Shown: positions 16,657 through 26,406 of the stretch, in pieces | Position numbering within the stretch: position 1 is the first letter of the stretch | How the letters are laid out: each line of letters opens with the position of its first letter | Source: Pseudomonas sp. CCI4.2 | GTDB lineage: Bacteria > Pseudomonadota > Gammaproteobacteria > Pseudomonadales > Pseudomonadaceae | Reading direction: 5' to 3' | Assembly (NCBI RefSeq): GCF_034350045.1 | Contig: NZ_CP133781.1 | Location: 2,448,001-2,512,000 of the forward strand | Length of the DNA: 64,000 nt | Notes under the pieces: generated by a model | Databases searched by the model: none | Seen by the model: the letters and a program-made list of their open reading frames with translations, nothing else | Told to the model about the DNA's origin: nothing | Translations under genes and position numbers: made by a program

Positions 16657-17976
16657 TCAGTCGCTTTCAATCCGCGAATGGGTGCGGGTGTCTTTCATGA
16701 AGACATACACCAGCAACGAAACGGCGATGCAGGCCGTGACGTACCAGTAGTAACCAGTCTCCATGCCGATGCTTTTAAACCACAGGGCGATGTATTCAGC
16801 GGTGCCGCCAAAGATCGAAACGGTCAATGCATACGGCAGGCCGACACCCAGCGCGCGGATTTCGGTCGGGAACAGCTCTGCTTTCACCACCGCGTTGATT
16901 GAGGTGTAGCCGCTGACGATGATCAATGCCGCCATGATCAGGAAGAACGCACCCCACCAGCTTTGCACCGTGTGCAGCGTGGTCAGGATCGGCACAGTGA
17001 ACAGCGTCCCCAGCACCCCGAATGCAATCAGGATCGGACGTCGGCCGATTTTATCCGACAGTCCCCCTACCAACGGTTGCAAGCACATGAACAGAAAGAG
17101 CGTGGCGGCCGAAATAGTGGTGGAGTCGGTGATGCTCATGCCGACTGTGTTCACCAGGTACTTCTGCATATAGGTGGTATAGGTATAGAACGCCAGAGTC
17201 CCGCCCATGGTCAGGCCGACCACCGTCATCAACTCCTTCGGATGGCGCATTAACGTGCGCATTGCGCTTTCTTTTTGCACTTTCTTCTTGGTGAACGAGT
17301 CGGTTTCTTCCATCCCACGACGCAGGTACAACGCGACCACGGCACACAGTGCGCCGATGACGAACGGAATACGCCAGCCCCATGAATACAGCTGCTCGGT
17401 GGTGAGGGTTTGCTGCAAGACGATCAACACGCCCAGCGCGATGAGCTGACCAGAAATCAAGGTGACGTACTGGAAGCTGGAGAAGAAGCCGCGACGTTCT
17501 TTGGTCGCCATCTCGCTCAGGTAAGTGGCGGAGGTGCCGTACTCGCCACCCACCGACAGACCTTGCAACAGGCGGGCGAACACCAGAAGCACTGGCGCGC
17601 CGACGCCGATAACGGCGTAGCTCGGGGTCAACGCGATAATCAGTGAACCGAAGCACATCAATAGCACCGAGGCCATCAGCGCCGCTTTGCGTCCCTTGCG
17701 GTCGGCGTACATACCCATCAACCAGCCGCCGATTGGGCGCATTAAAAAGCCCACGGCGAAAATCGCGGCGGTGTTGAGCAACTGCGCGGTGGTGTCGCCT
17801 TGCGGGAAGAATGATTTGGCGAAGTACAGCGAGAACGCAGCGTAAACGTACCAGTCGTACCACTCGACCATGTTGCCGACCGAGCCACTGAAAATGGATT
17901 TCAGGCGATTGCCGGTGGTTCTTTCTTTGACCGGCGCGGCTGCCGACCCTGGAGACAGAGTATTGGAGGTGTCCAT
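16657..17976 (-). CDS. pcaT: Alpha-ketoglutarate:H+ symporter, MFS (KgtP/PcaT type)
   Basis: A 439-residue MFS permease of the metabolite:H+ symporter family with 12 predicted membrane segments. VEWYDWYVYAAFSLYFA, FLMRPIGGWLMGMYADRKGR and LLQGLSVGGEYGTSATYLSE closely match E. coli KgtP. It imports alpha-ketoglutarate through the inner membrane. The ATG at 17976 has AAGGA six bases upstream. A consensus sigma-54 promoter lies 63-78 bases upstream, and the adjacent two-component genes encode a sigma-54 activator; in P. aeruginosa the MifS/MifR pair controls the homologous PcaT, so the three genes form one regulatory unit. Confidence 0.88.
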   Translation of the reverse strand: MDTSNTLSPGSAAAPVKERTTGNRLKSIFSGSVGNMVEWYDWYVYAAFSLYFAKSFFPQGDTTAQLLNTAAIFAVGFLMRPIGGWLMGMYADRKGRKAALMASVLLMCFGSLIIALTPSYAVIGVGAPVLLVFARLLQGLSVGGEYGTSATYLSEMATKERRGFFSSFQYVTLISGQLIALGVLIVLQQTLTTEQLYSWGWRIPFVIGALCAVVALYLRRGMEETDSFTKKKVQKESAMRTLMRHPKELMTVVGLTMGGTLAFYTYTTYMQKYLVNTVGMSITDSTTISAATLFLFMCLQPLVGGLSDKIGRRPILIAFGVLGTLFTVPILTTLHTVQSWWGAFFLIMAALIIVSGYTSINAVVKAELFPTEIRALGVGLPYALTVSIFGGTAEYIALWFKSIGMETGYYWYVTACIAVSLLVYVFMKDTRTHSRIESD

Positions 17977-18038
17977 CAACGATCCTTTAAGCCATTGTTT
18001 TTAGTGGGGCGCACGGGAGCGCAGCCTGACAGTTCTAT

Positions 18039-18054
18039 AGCAGGAGCTATGCCA
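18039..18054 (-). promoter_or_regulatory. Sigma-54 (-24/-12) promoter of the permease gene
   Basis: On the minus strand the sequence TGGCATAGCTCCTGCT matches TGGCAY-N5-TTGCW with correct GG to GC spacing and one mismatch. It points at the permease gene, about 63 bases before its ATG, next to the gene for a sigma-54-dependent activator. Confidence 0.8.
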
Positions 18055-18097
18055 GGCCGCTGAGGGCCGATCTAGAAGGGTTTGCAGCAATTCATAG

Positions 18098-18134
18098 GCA
18101 AAAATCCGCTCACTGCGATGAAGTCAGTAAGCGG
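18098..18134 (-). terminator. Terminator after the sigma-54 activator gene
   Basis: A ten-base stem, CCGCTTACTG with CAGTGAGCGG on the minus strand (one mismatch), is followed by ATTTTTGCC, 21 bases after the activator stop. It insulates the permease promoter from read-through. Confidence 0.75.
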
Positions 18135-18154
18135 AAAGTTGCCGATCAGGTGGG

Positions 18155-19492
18155 CTATTCCACGCTCGGTAGGAACATGTCCCGTTGCAGGCCATGACGC
18201 TGCATCTTCTCGTTGAGGGTTCTGCGCGGCAACTGCAACTCGTTAAGCACGGCCTTGATGTCGCCTTTGCGCCGGATCAGGGCCGAGCGCAAGCAATGGG
18301 CTTCGAAGGCTTCTTGTTGCGCCGCCAGTGATTGCCTCGATTCGTTACCGATGGGTTGCGCCTGGCTCAACCCCAGCACCTGACGTTCCGCTGCGTTAGC
18401 CAGTTCGCGGACGTTGCCCGGCCAGTCGTGGCTCAGCAAGTGACTCAGCTCGGCGCTGCTTAACACCGGGGCCTTGCGTTGCAAGCGATTAGCAGCGGCC
18501 TGGGCAAAATGGCCGAACAGCAGCGGAATGTCTTCCCGGCGCTCACGCAGCGGCGGCAAACGCAGTTCGGCGACGTTCAGCCGGTACGCCAAATCTTCGC
18601 GAAAACGCCCGGCCCGCGCCTCTTCAAGCAAGTCCGGTTTGGTCGCGGCAATGATTCGAACATCAATGCTGATGCTGTGGTTCGAACCCAGTCGTTCGAG
18701 GCGCTGTTCTTGTAGGACGCGCAGCAGCTTGACCTGTTGCGCCAGCGGCATGCTTTCAATCTCATCGAGAAACAAGGTGCCGCCGTCGGCGTATTCCAGC
18801 TTGCCGATACGCTTGCCTTGGGCGCCGGTAAAGGCCCCGCTTTCGTGACCGAACAGCTCGGCTTCGAACAGATGTTCGGGGATCGCCGCACAGTTCAGGG
18901 CCACAAACGGCTTGCTGGCGCGGGGCCCGAAGTCATGCAGGCAACGCGCGACCAGCTCTTTGCCGCTGCCGGTTTCGCCGCGAATCACCACGTTCACCGG
19001 CAGTTGCGACAGCTCCAACACCTGACGGCGCAAGACCTGCAAGCTCGGCGTAACACCGAGCAGGGTTTCGTCGATTTTGGCCTTGGCGTCAGCCTGCTCG
19101 TGCAGTCGGCGGTTTTCTAACACCCACTGACGTTTATCCAACGCTCGGCGCAAGATCCTCAGCAGGACCTCCGGGCTGAACGGTTTTTCCAAAAAATCGT
19201 AGGCCCCGTCACGCATGGCATCCACCGCCATTGGCACGTCGCCGTGGCCGGTCAGCAAGATGACTGGCAAATCGGGATCAAGACACTGTAGCCGATCAAG
19301 AAACGCTAGACCGCCCATGCCTGGCATGCGCACGTCGCTGACGATCACCCCTGGAAAATGCTCCGGTAGCTCGGCGAGGCACTCTTCTGCACGGCTATAC
19401 AACTGCACGCTAAAACCGCAAAGCGTCAGCCATTGTTGGATGGCCTCGCGGATGCTGGCCTCGTCGTCGACCACCATGACGGAATTCAACAT
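18155..19492 (-). CDS. mifR: Sigma-54-dependent response regulator, DctD/MifR type
   Basis: A 445-residue NtrC-family activator. Residues 1-120 are the receiver domain with phospho-acceptor Asp in VIVSDVRMPG. The AAA+ domain (about 140-375) has Walker A GETGSGKE, the sigma-54 contact loop GAFTGA, and Walker B GTLFLDEIE. A Fis-type HTH closes the protein (KAVLNELQLPRRTLNEKMQR). It converts phosphorylation by the adjacent kinase into ATP-driven opening of sigma-54 promoters. The stop of the kinase gene is six bases before this start, so they are co-transcribed. MifR rather than DctD is preferred because the flanking transporter is KgtP-like. Confidence 0.85.
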   Translation of the reverse strand: MLNSVMVVDDEASIREAIQQWLTLCGFSVQLYSRAEECLAELPEHFPGVIVSDVRMPGMGGLAFLDRLQCLDPDLPVILLTGHGDVPMAVDAMRDGAYDFLEKPFSPEVLLRILRRALDKRQWVLENRRLHEQADAKAKIDETLLGVTPSLQVLRRQVLELSQLPVNVVIRGETGSGKELVARCLHDFGPRASKPFVALNCAAIPEHLFEAELFGHESGAFTGAQGKRIGKLEYADGGTLFLDEIESMPLAQQVKLLRVLQEQRLERLGSNHSISIDVRIIAATKPDLLEEARAGRFREDLAYRLNVAELRLPPLRERREDIPLLFGHFAQAAANRLQRKAPVLSSAELSHLLSHDWPGNVRELANAAERQVLGLSQAQPIGNESRQSLAAQQEAFEAHCLRSALIRRKGDIKAVLNELQLPRRTLNEKMQRHGLQRDMFLPSVE

Positions 19493-19498
19493 AAAGGG

Positions 19499-21262
19499 TC
19501 AGGCCTCTGGTTCTGCGGGTAAAACAAGCGTGAAGCAAGCGCCGCTGCCGTGGTTTTCCGCTGTTAGCGTGCCGCCGGATTCATGAGCGATGGCGTAAGA
19601 CACGGCCAGCCCCAACCCTAGGCCCTCGCCCACTGGCTTGGTAGTGAAAAACGGGTCGAAGATGTTTGCCAGATGCTCTTCTGAAATACCCCCGCCCGTA
19701 TCGCCGACCGCCAAACGCCAGGGGAATGGCGAGTTAGGGTTGCGTTGAAGGCACACTTCAAGCTGCTTGAGCGGTTTGTCACGCATGGCGTCCAGCGCAT
19801 TACGCAGCAGGTTGATCAGCACCTGTTCCAGGCGGATGGCATCGCCGCGCACGAAAGCCGGGCGGGTCAGGTGCAATGCGCAACTGACACCCTCGTCACG
19901 CAAGCGAGGATCGAGCAACAGCAGCGCTTGATCCACCACCGCAGCCAAATCAAGTCGCTCGCGCAAACCGCTGGGACTTTTACGGGCGAAGGTCTTCAGG
20001 TGCCCGGTCAGTGCGGCCATGCGTGTCAGTTGCTGATCCAGTGGCCCCAAGGCTTTATACGCATCGTCGATTTGGCCGTGATCCAGCAGCAGGCGCAAGC
20101 TGGCCAACTGCATGCGCTGGGTGGTCAACGGTTGATTGATTTCATGGGCCAGCGCCGCCGACATTTGCCCCAGCGCTGCCAATTTGGCCGATTGCACCAG
20201 CCCGTCTTGTGCAGTGCGCAGGTCGCGGGTGCGCTCTTCGACGAGTTGCTCGAGTTCTTCACGGCTACGTTGCCGCACCCGCGCCAAGCGCCAGCGCTGG
20301 TAAAGAAACAGCCCCAGGAAAACCAGCGTCAGCCAGGTGCCCGCAGCGGCCAAAGCGGCATTGCGTATGTCTTCGGCGAGGACTTGAGGTTTACGCAGCA
20401 AATGCAGGGTCCAACCTTCAGCGGCCAATGGCAGCGATTCCCACAGATAATCGGCTGCGCCCTCTGGGCCGTCGATGCGGGTCAGATGGCTGGTGCCGCT
20501 GAACTCGCGGATCACGTGGCTCTTTAGCGGGGACAGCGGTTGCTTGTCATATTGCCGAGTGGCGATCAGCTCGGCGCGGTCACTGGCGGATATCGGCAAT
20601 AACTCGCGGTATCGCCAGCCCGGTTGATTGGCGATGAAGACGATACCTTTGGCGTCGCTGAGCAGCAGCAAATCATCGCCTTGACCCCATTGGCGCTCCA
20701 GATCGGGAAACTCCAGCTTCACCACCATCGCGCCCAAAAAATCCCCGGCGTCGTTGGTCACCGCGTTGGACAGAAAGTATCCAGGAATGCCGCTGGTCAC
20801 GCCTACTGCATAGAAACGTCCAACACCGTGAGCCTTGGTTTGTAGGAAATACGGTCGAAAGCCGTAGTTATGACCAACATAGCTGCTGGGCAGTCGCCAG
20901 TTGCTGGCGGCGACCGCCAAGCCATTGCGGTCCAATAATTCCAGGGTCGACGACTGCGCCGCGCTGTTGATTTTTTCCAGCTTCAGATTCAACGCGTCTT
21001 GGGTGTCTAGGCTGACAGGCCTAAGCAGCGCCGCGCGTAATTCGGGGTCCAACGCCAACACCGCAGGCAAGGCGCGATACCGTTCGATCAGCGTGTGCAG
21101 GGTGTTGCCATACAACATTAGTTGCCCACCCGCGCGGGCGGCGTCGTCGACCAATGCATGCCGCTCGGCCTGACGAATCGCTAACCCAGCCGCCAGCACT
21201 GCGCCCGCAAGAATCAGCAGCACATAAATGAATACGCGAATAAGGCGAGGAGAGGAGGGCAT
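19499..21262 (-). CDS. mifS: Sensor histidine kinase, DctB/MifS type
   Basis: About 587 residues. An N-terminal membrane helix (residues 10-30) and a second near 300 flank a periplasmic double-PAS/Cache sensor, as in DctB for C4-dicarboxylates. The cytosolic part has the phospho-acceptor in [11 protein letters not shown] and the ATPase boxes [38 protein letters not shown]. It probably senses external alpha-ketoglutarate and phosphorylates the paired activator. The ATG at 21262 is chosen at the start of the PRLIRVFIY helix; no good ribosome site is seen and the frame stays open to 21340. Confidence 0.83.
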   Translation of the reverse strand: MPSSPRLIRVFIYVLLILAGAVLAAGLAIRQAERHALVDDAARAGGQLMLYGNTLHTLIERYRALPAVLALDPELRAALLRPVSLDTQDALNLKLEKINSAAQSSTLELLDRNGLAVAASNWRLPSSYVGHNYGFRPYFLQTKAHGVGRFYAVGVTSGIPGYFLSNAVTNDAGDFLGAMVVKLEFPDLERQWGQGDDLLLLSDAKGIVFIANQPGWRYRELLPISASDRAELIATRQYDKQPLSPLKSHVIREFSGTSHLTRIDGPEGAADYLWESLPLAAEGWTLHLLRKPQVLAEDIRNAALAAAGTWLTLVFLGLFLYQRWRLARVRQRSREELEQLVEERTRDLRTAQDGLVQSAKLAALGQMSAALAHEINQPLTTQRMQLASLRLLLDHGQIDDAYKALGPLDQQLTRMAALTGHLKTFARKSPSGLRERLDLAAVVDQALLLLDPRLRDEGVSCALHLTRPAFVRGDAIRLEQVLINLLRNALDAMRDKPLKQLEVCLQRNPNSPFPWRLAVGDTGGGISEEHLANIFDPFFTTKPVGEGLGLGLAVSYAIAHESGGTLTAENHGSGACFTLVLPAEPEA

Positions 21263-21353
21263 GGCAACAACGACAAGATGAACCGGCGCGCACCTTAGCA
21301 TGCGGCGGCCGCAGCGCAGTTCCAGCGCGGAACTGCGCATTCAGCAGCAATTG

Positions 21354-23639
21354 TTACAGCAGATTAAAACTCTGCTGTTTCACGTCTGACGAATCAAGAC
21401 CGATCATCACGTCGAATGCGCCCGGTTCATCGGCGTATTTCAGCGCGGAGTTGTAGAACTTCAGGTCGTCTTCGCTAAGGGTAAAGCTGATGACTTTCTC
21501 TTCACCGGCTTTAAGCATGACTTTCTGGAAGTTCTTCAGCTCTTTGACCGGGCGGGCGATGGAGGCGGTGACGTCATGCAGGTATAGCTGCACCACGGTC
21601 GCCCCGTCGAGTTTTCCGGTGTTTTTCAGCGTGACGCTGGCGGTCAACGTGCCGCCGCGTTTCATATCCTTAGCAGACAGTGTCACCTCGGACAGGCTGA
21701 ATTGGGTGTAGCTCAGGCCATAGCCAAACGGGAACAGAGGGCCGTTGATTTCTTCAAAGTATTGCGAAGTGTAGTTGCCTGGCTTACCAGTCTGATAAGG
21801 CCGGCCAGTGCCCAAGTGGGCGTAGTAGACCGGCAATTGACCGATGGAGCGTGGAAAGGACATTGCCAGCTTGCCGGACGGGTTGTAGTCGCCGAACAAG
21901 ACGTCGGCCACGGCATTACCGCCTTCAGTGCCAGGGAACCAGGTTTCCAGCATCGCGTCAGCCTGTTGCTGTTCCTTGACCAATGTCAGCGGTCGGCCAT
22001 TCATCAACACCAGCACCAAGGGTTTGCCAGTGGCTTTGAGGGCCGCGATCAGATCCCGCTGTCGGCCAGGGATGTTAAGGCTGGTACGGCTCGCCGACTC
22101 GTGGGACATGCCACGTGACTCGCCGACCACGGCAACGATGACGTCGGACTGCTCCGCGACCTTAACCGCTTCGGCAATCATTTCTTCGGCAGGGCGTGGA
22201 TCAACTTCAACTTCGGTGACCATGAAGTTCAGGTATTTGATGATCGAGGGATCATCAGCAACGTTGGCGCCTCGGGCGTAGAGCAGCTTGGCTTTGTCGC
22301 CGACTGCGTTGGCCAAACCGTCAAAGACCGTCACTGACTGTTGCGGAACGCCCGCAGCGGACCAACTGCCCAGCATGTCGAGTTGGCTTTTGGCCAACGC
22401 GCCGATGACCGCGATGGTGCCTTCTTTCTTCAGCGGCAGGGTTTGGTGGTCGTTTTTCAGCAGTACCAGAGTTTTGCGTGCAACGTCACGGGCTTCGGTG
22501 CGGTGCAGGCGACTTTCAGCGTTGGTGTCGACCGGGTCGTGAGCGGCGTCGCCAATACGGCGATACGGGTCAGCAAACAGGCCCATGTCGTACTTGGCAC
22601 CGAGGACTTCGCGAACGGCGCTGTCGATGTCTTTCTGGGAAATCTCGCCGTCCTTCAACAGGCCGGGTAACTGTTCGCCGTACACCGAGTCGTTCATGCT
22701 CATGTCGACACCGGCCTTGATCGCCAGTTTGGCGGCTTCACGGTCATCGCGTGCCACACCGTGGCGGATCAATTCCTTGATCGCGCCGTGGTCGCTGATG
22801 GTCACGCCTTTAAACCCCCACTGCTTGCGCAACAGGTCTTTGAGCAGCCAGGTGTTGGAGGTCGCTGGAATACCGTTGATCGAGTTGAGGGCGATCATGA
22901 CGCCGCCGGCTCCCGCGTCGATAGCCGCGCGATAAGGCGGCAAGTAGTCTTGATACATGCGCGTCGGGCTCATATCGACGGTATTGTAGTCCTTGCCCCC
23001 TTCGACAGCGCCATACAACGCGAAGTGTTTAACGCTGGCCATCAAGCTGTCAGCCCCACCCGGATGTTCGCCGCGGTAAGCGTTGACCATGACCTTGGCA
23101 ATGCGCGACACCAGGTAAGTGTCTTCACCAAAACCTTCGGAGCTACGGCCCCAGCGCGGATCGCGGGAGATATCGACCATCGGTGCGAAGGTCATGTCCA
23201 CGCCATCAGCCGACGCTTCGATGGCCGATACTCGACCGCTCAGGGCGATGGCGTCCATGTCCCAACTCGCCGCTAGGGCGAGACTGATAGGAAACGCCGT
23301 ACGATGACCGTGGACAACATCGTAAGCAAAAAACATCGGTATCTTCAGGCGGCTGTTGACCACGGCGGCCTGTTGCAACGGACGGTTTTCTGGACGAGTG
23401 ATTGAGTTGAATGTGCCGCCGATTCTGCCGGCCGCAATTTCCTTTAGGATTTGTGGCTGAGGCATTTCAGGCCCAATGCTGATCAGTCGCAATTGCCCGA
23501 TTTTTTCATCGAGGGTCATTTGCTTCATCAGATTGGAAATGAATGTATTTTTGTTAGCCAGCAGGGCGGTACTGGTCTCGGCCATCACCGAGTGACTGGC
23601 CAGACCGATAACGAGGCCCAGCAAACACAGCTTATTCAT
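21354..23639 (-). CDS. bglX: Periplasmic beta-glucosidase, GH3 family (BglX)
   Basis: A 761-residue enzyme with a signal peptide (cut after VMA). The GH3 barrel runs from about 35 to 380, with the nucleophile region GVTISDHGAIKEL; the alpha/beta sandwich domain follows (VAVVGESRGMSHESASRT), then a fibronectin-type domain 640-755 (GYGLSYTQFSLSEV...). Length and order match E. coli BglX. It hydrolyses terminal beta-glucosyl residues of oligosaccharides in the periplasm. It is a single gene, 91 bases upstream of the kinase gene. The 270-base region upstream, shared with lemA, holds no other gene. Confidence 0.93.
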   Translation of the reverse strand: MNKLCLLGLVIGLASHSVMAETSTALLANKNTFISNLMKQMTLDEKIGQLRLISIGPEMPQPQILKEIAAGRIGGTFNSITRPENRPLQQAAVVNSRLKIPMFFAYDVVHGHRTAFPISLALAASWDMDAIALSGRVSAIEASADGVDMTFAPMVDISRDPRWGRSSEGFGEDTYLVSRIAKVMVNAYRGEHPGGADSLMASVKHFALYGAVEGGKDYNTVDMSPTRMYQDYLPPYRAAIDAGAGGVMIALNSINGIPATSNTWLLKDLLRKQWGFKGVTISDHGAIKELIRHGVARDDREAAKLAIKAGVDMSMNDSVYGEQLPGLLKDGEISQKDIDSAVREVLGAKYDMGLFADPYRRIGDAAHDPVDTNAESRLHRTEARDVARKTLVLLKNDHQTLPLKKEGTIAVIGALAKSQLDMLGSWSAAGVPQQSVTVFDGLANAVGDKAKLLYARGANVADDPSIIKYLNFMVTEVEVDPRPAEEMIAEAVKVAEQSDVIVAVVGESRGMSHESASRTSLNIPGRQRDLIAALKATGKPLVLVLMNGRPLTLVKEQQQADAMLETWFPGTEGGNAVADVLFGDYNPSGKLAMSFPRSIGQLPVYYAHLGTGRPYQTGKPGNYTSQYFEEINGPLFPFGYGLSYTQFSLSEVTLSAKDMKRGGTLTASVTLKNTGKLDGATVVQLYLHDVTASIARPVKELKNFQKVMLKAGEEKVISFTLSEDDLKFYNSALKYADEPGAFDVMIGLDSSDVKQQSFNLL

Positions 23640-23910
23640 GAATATTTTCTCAAGGCGTTCTTCAGTAACTCACGTTAATTACTGGTCAGCCAAAAATTTG
23701 GGAATTGAGTCTAGTGCGCATATTGTCGATCAGGGCGATGGGCCGCCGCTGAACTCTTTGTCGCGCAGAGCATCTTTAGCGCAGCGAGTTTTAGCGTATT
23801 GCGCGTCAGCAATCCAGTGTCGGTCGCGGATTATGCCGGGGATCGTTGGTTTTAGCTAAAGTCAGTCTGTAGGCTGCAATTAAAAAGTATTTCACCAGGG
23901 AGCAAAAAAC

Positions 23911-24519
23911 ATGCAAACGCCACGGGGCTACCGTTTCAGTTGGTCCATGACGCTTTTGATGCTGCTGAGCACAGTGCTCGCGGGCTGCGGCATCAACAAC
24001 ATCCCGACCTATGACGAGCAGGTAAAGGCCGCGTGGGCGCAGGTGCAGAACCAATATCAGCGGCGTGCCGACCTGATTCCTAATCTGGTGGAGACCGTGA
24101 AGGGCTATGCCAAACAGGAACAGACGACCTTGACCGCCGTTATTGAGGCACGGGCCAAGGCGACGTCCATTCAGGTAGACGCCAGCACGTTGAATGATCC
24201 GGAAAAGCTCAAGCAATTCCAGCAGGCCCAGGGTCAACTCACCGGCGCGCTGAGTCGTCTGATGGTGGTGTCCGAGCGTTATCCAGACCTCAAATCCAAC
24301 CAGAACTTCCTGGCGTTGCAGTCGCAATTGGAAGGCACCGAAAACAGAATAAGCGTGGCCCGCAAAGACTTTATTGCCTCGGTCGAGCGCTACAACACGG
24401 AGATCCGCACCTTCCCTGGTCGTCTATGGCACAGCGTGATGTACAGCGATTTGCCGATCCGACCCAACTTTGACGCCACCACCGAAGGTGCTGACAAATC
24501 TCCGGAAGTGAAATTCTGA
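23911..24519 (+). CDS. lemA: LemA-family lipoprotein
   Basis: A 202-residue protein with a lipoprotein signal: lipobox LAGC with the lipidated cysteine at residue 26. The rest is helical with the family motif W.QVQNQYQRRADLIPNLVETVKGYA. LemA proteins are membrane-tethered helical proteins of unclear role, usually encoded with TPM-domain proteins, as here. GGGAG lies upstream of the start. Its stop overlaps the next start by one base, so the genes form an operon. Confidence 0.9.
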   Translation: MQTPRGYRFSWSMTLLMLLSTVLAGCGINNIPTYDEQVKAAWAQVQNQYQRRADLIPNLVETVKGYAKQEQTTLTAVIEARAKATSIQVDASTLNDPEKLKQFQQAQGQLTGALSRLMVVSERYPDLKSNQNFLALQSQLEGTENRISVARKDFIASVERYNTEIRTFPGRLWHSVMYSDLPIRPNFDATTEGADKSPEVKF

Positions 24520-25265
24520 TGCGCGCCTTGCGGCTTATGGCGCTGGGGCTGCTATTGGCATGCGCCACGGTTGCGTTCGCCGCACTGGTGTTCCCGCCGC
24601 TAACCGGACGAGTGGTCGACAGCGCGCAACTGATCGACGGCCAAACCAAAGCGCAACTGACGCAGATGCTTGAAGCCCATGAACAAACCACGGGCGAGCA
24701 AGTGGTAGTGGCCACGTTGCCCAATCTACAGGGCACTAGCATCGAGGATTACGGCTATCAATTGGGGCGAGCGTGGGGGGTGGGGCAAAAGGACAAGGAC
24801 AACGGCGCGCTGCTGATTGTGGCTCGGGATGATCACAAGGTTCGGATCGAGGTCGGTTACGGGCTTGAGGACCGTCTGACCGATGCTCAGTGCTCGGTGA
24901 TCATCAATCAGATCATCACTCCGGCGTTCAAAGCCGGTAATTTTTCTGGCGGGATCAGCCAGGGCACGCAGGCGATGATTCAGGTATTGGGTGGAAATCC
25001 GTTAGCGGAACCTGCTGTCGAACCGGAAGGTGAGGGCGACTCCAGCAATTTACCTCAGGACTTTTTGTATGTGGGGCTGTTTCTGGCCTTCATCTTCCTC
25101 AACATGCGGTGGGGGGAGGGGGTCGTTTTGGTGGCGGCGGTGGTTTTATCGGCGGCGCGGGCGGTTTCGGATCCGGAGGCTTCCGATCAGGAGGCGGTGG
25201 AGGGTTTGGTGGTGGCGGTGGCAGCTTTGGCGGCGGCGGGGCGTCTGGTAGTTGGTAGTCATTAG
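24519..25265 (+). CDS. TPM-domain (YgcG-type) exported protein with apparent frameshift in its Gly-rich tail
   Basis: A signal peptide (MRALRLMALGLLLACATVAF) precedes a TPM domain of about 150 residues (LTGRVVDSAQLIDGQTKAQL, then GEQVVVATLPN, GKQKDKDNG-type loop, VGYGLEDRLTD) and one membrane segment near residues 185-195. Family members end in a glycine-rich tail closing GGGGASGSW. Here the reading frame instead gives VVLVAAVVLSAARAV and stops at 25263. The expected tail is present in another frame from about 25117, ending at a TAG at 25256-25258. One extra G in the G6 run at 25111-25116 would restore it. This is either a real mutation or a sequencing error. Confidence 0.8.
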   Translation: MRALRLMALGLLLACATVAFAALVFPPLTGRVVDSAQLIDGQTKAQLTQMLEAHEQTTGEQVVVATLPNLQGTSIEDYGYQLGRAWGVGQKDKDNGALLIVARDDHKVRIEVGYGLEDRLTDAQCSVIINQIITPAFKAGNFSGGISQGTQAMIQVLGGNPLAEPAVEPEGEGDSSNLPQDFLYVGLFLAFIFLNMRWGEGVVLVAAVVLSAARAVSDPEASDQEAVEGLVVAVAALAAAGRLVVGSH

Positions 25266-25310
25266 TAGAAGGGCAATTCGTCATCCATGCATTAGCGAGT
25301 GATTCCCACC

Positions 25311-25925
25311 ATGGCTTTACTGAGTAACGACGAACAACGGCAAGTGGCAGAAGCGGTCAGTCGGGTCGAACTGAAGACCGATGCTGAACTGGTTACGGTG
25401 CTGGCGGCGAGGTCGGACGATTATGCGTATGTGCCGTTGATCTGGGCAGGACTGGTGGCGTTGCTGGTGCCGGGGTTGTTCAGTTATGTCTCGGGTTGGC
25501 TCAGTGCGAATCAATTGCTACTGAGCCAATTCGCGACGTTCATCATTGCTGCGCTGGTCATGCGCTTGCCGCCGATTACCACTCAATTGATCCCTGAGTC
25601 AGTGCGTCATTGGCGCGCAAGCAACCTGGCCCGTCGTCAATTCCTTGAGCAAAACCTGCACCGCACAGTCGGCGGAACCGGGGTGTTGATTTTTGTTTCG
25701 GAGGCGGAACGCTATGTGGAGATCCTGGTGGACCGTGGCATCAGCAGCCGGCTTGACGATGACGTCTGGAAAGTGCTGATCGACGTGTTCACCCAGCAGG
25801 TAAAGGACGGCGAGACGTTAAAAGGTTTTCTGGGCTGCATTGAAGCGTGCGGTGAGTTATTGGCCACCCACGTGCCCGTGACCCAGACACGCAACGAATT
25901 ACCGAATCGGTTGGTGGTGTTGTAA
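25311..25925 (+). CDS. TPM-domain membrane protein
   Basis: A 204-residue protein of the TPM_phosphatase group with no signal peptide. It has an N-terminal half-domain (LSNDEQRQVAEAVSRVELKT), two membrane helices around residues 45-90, and the second half of the domain (GVLIFVSEAERYVEILVDRG). It closes the lemA-TPM-TPM operon; such trios are common in proteobacteria. The ATG at 25311 is preferred to a GTG 12 bases upstream, but neither has a strong ribosome site. Confidence 0.82.
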   Translation: MALLSNDEQRQVAEAVSRVELKTDAELVTVLAARSDDYAYVPLIWAGLVALLVPGLFSYVSGWLSANQLLLSQFATFIIAALVMRLPPITTQLIPESVRHWRASNLARRQFLEQNLHRTVGGTGVLIFVSEAERYVEILVDRGISSRLDDDVWKVLIDVFTQQVKDGETLKGFLGCIEACGELLATHVPVTQTRNELPNRLVVL

Positions 25926-25947
25926 ACAATCCCAATATGTTTGATCT

Positions 25948-26155
25948 CTGTAGAAGCGAACGTGTTCGCGATCGGCGGCGAAGCAGTCGTAAACCCAACG
26001 ACTCGATTCTTCCAGCTAAAACCGAATCAGCCCTTTGAGACCGCTTCGCGCTCCCACCGTTTAAATGTCGATGAATCAACGAAGTTTCTGTGGGAGGCTT
26101 GCCAACGAACGCGTCACTCGGTCCCACAAATCTGTGGGACCGAATTTATTCGAAG
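25948..26155. repeat. REP-like elements in a 480-base gene-free gap
   Basis: CTGTAGAAGCGAACGTGTTC at 25948-25967 and a second piece at 26121-26155, in which GGTCCCACAAATCTGTGGGACC forms a hairpin followed by GAATTTATTCGAAG. These match the Pseudomonas intergenic REP style also seen near 15.0 and 60.5 kb. The rest of 25926-26406 shows no gene; the last 60 bases before 26407 are AT-richer and probably hold the promoter. Confidence 0.55.
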
Positions 26156-26406
26156 GCTTCAGTCCTGACACCCTGCAACCTCAAACCACACAAAGTACCA
26201 CCCAGTTTGCTGCGCGACAGCGCGGCGTCGAAGACGTGGCGGACCCTCCTACAGATCGAATTTCGGGAGGAGGCCCCGTGAAACCATGCGGCCGGGGGGG
26301 CATCGATACACCGCCAATCGCCGCCGCTTAATTAAATCAACCCATCTTCCCCAACCCGCCTAAAATAGCCGCCTTGTTATTTTTAGCCCGCCCGAGGCGC
26401 TTTCCG

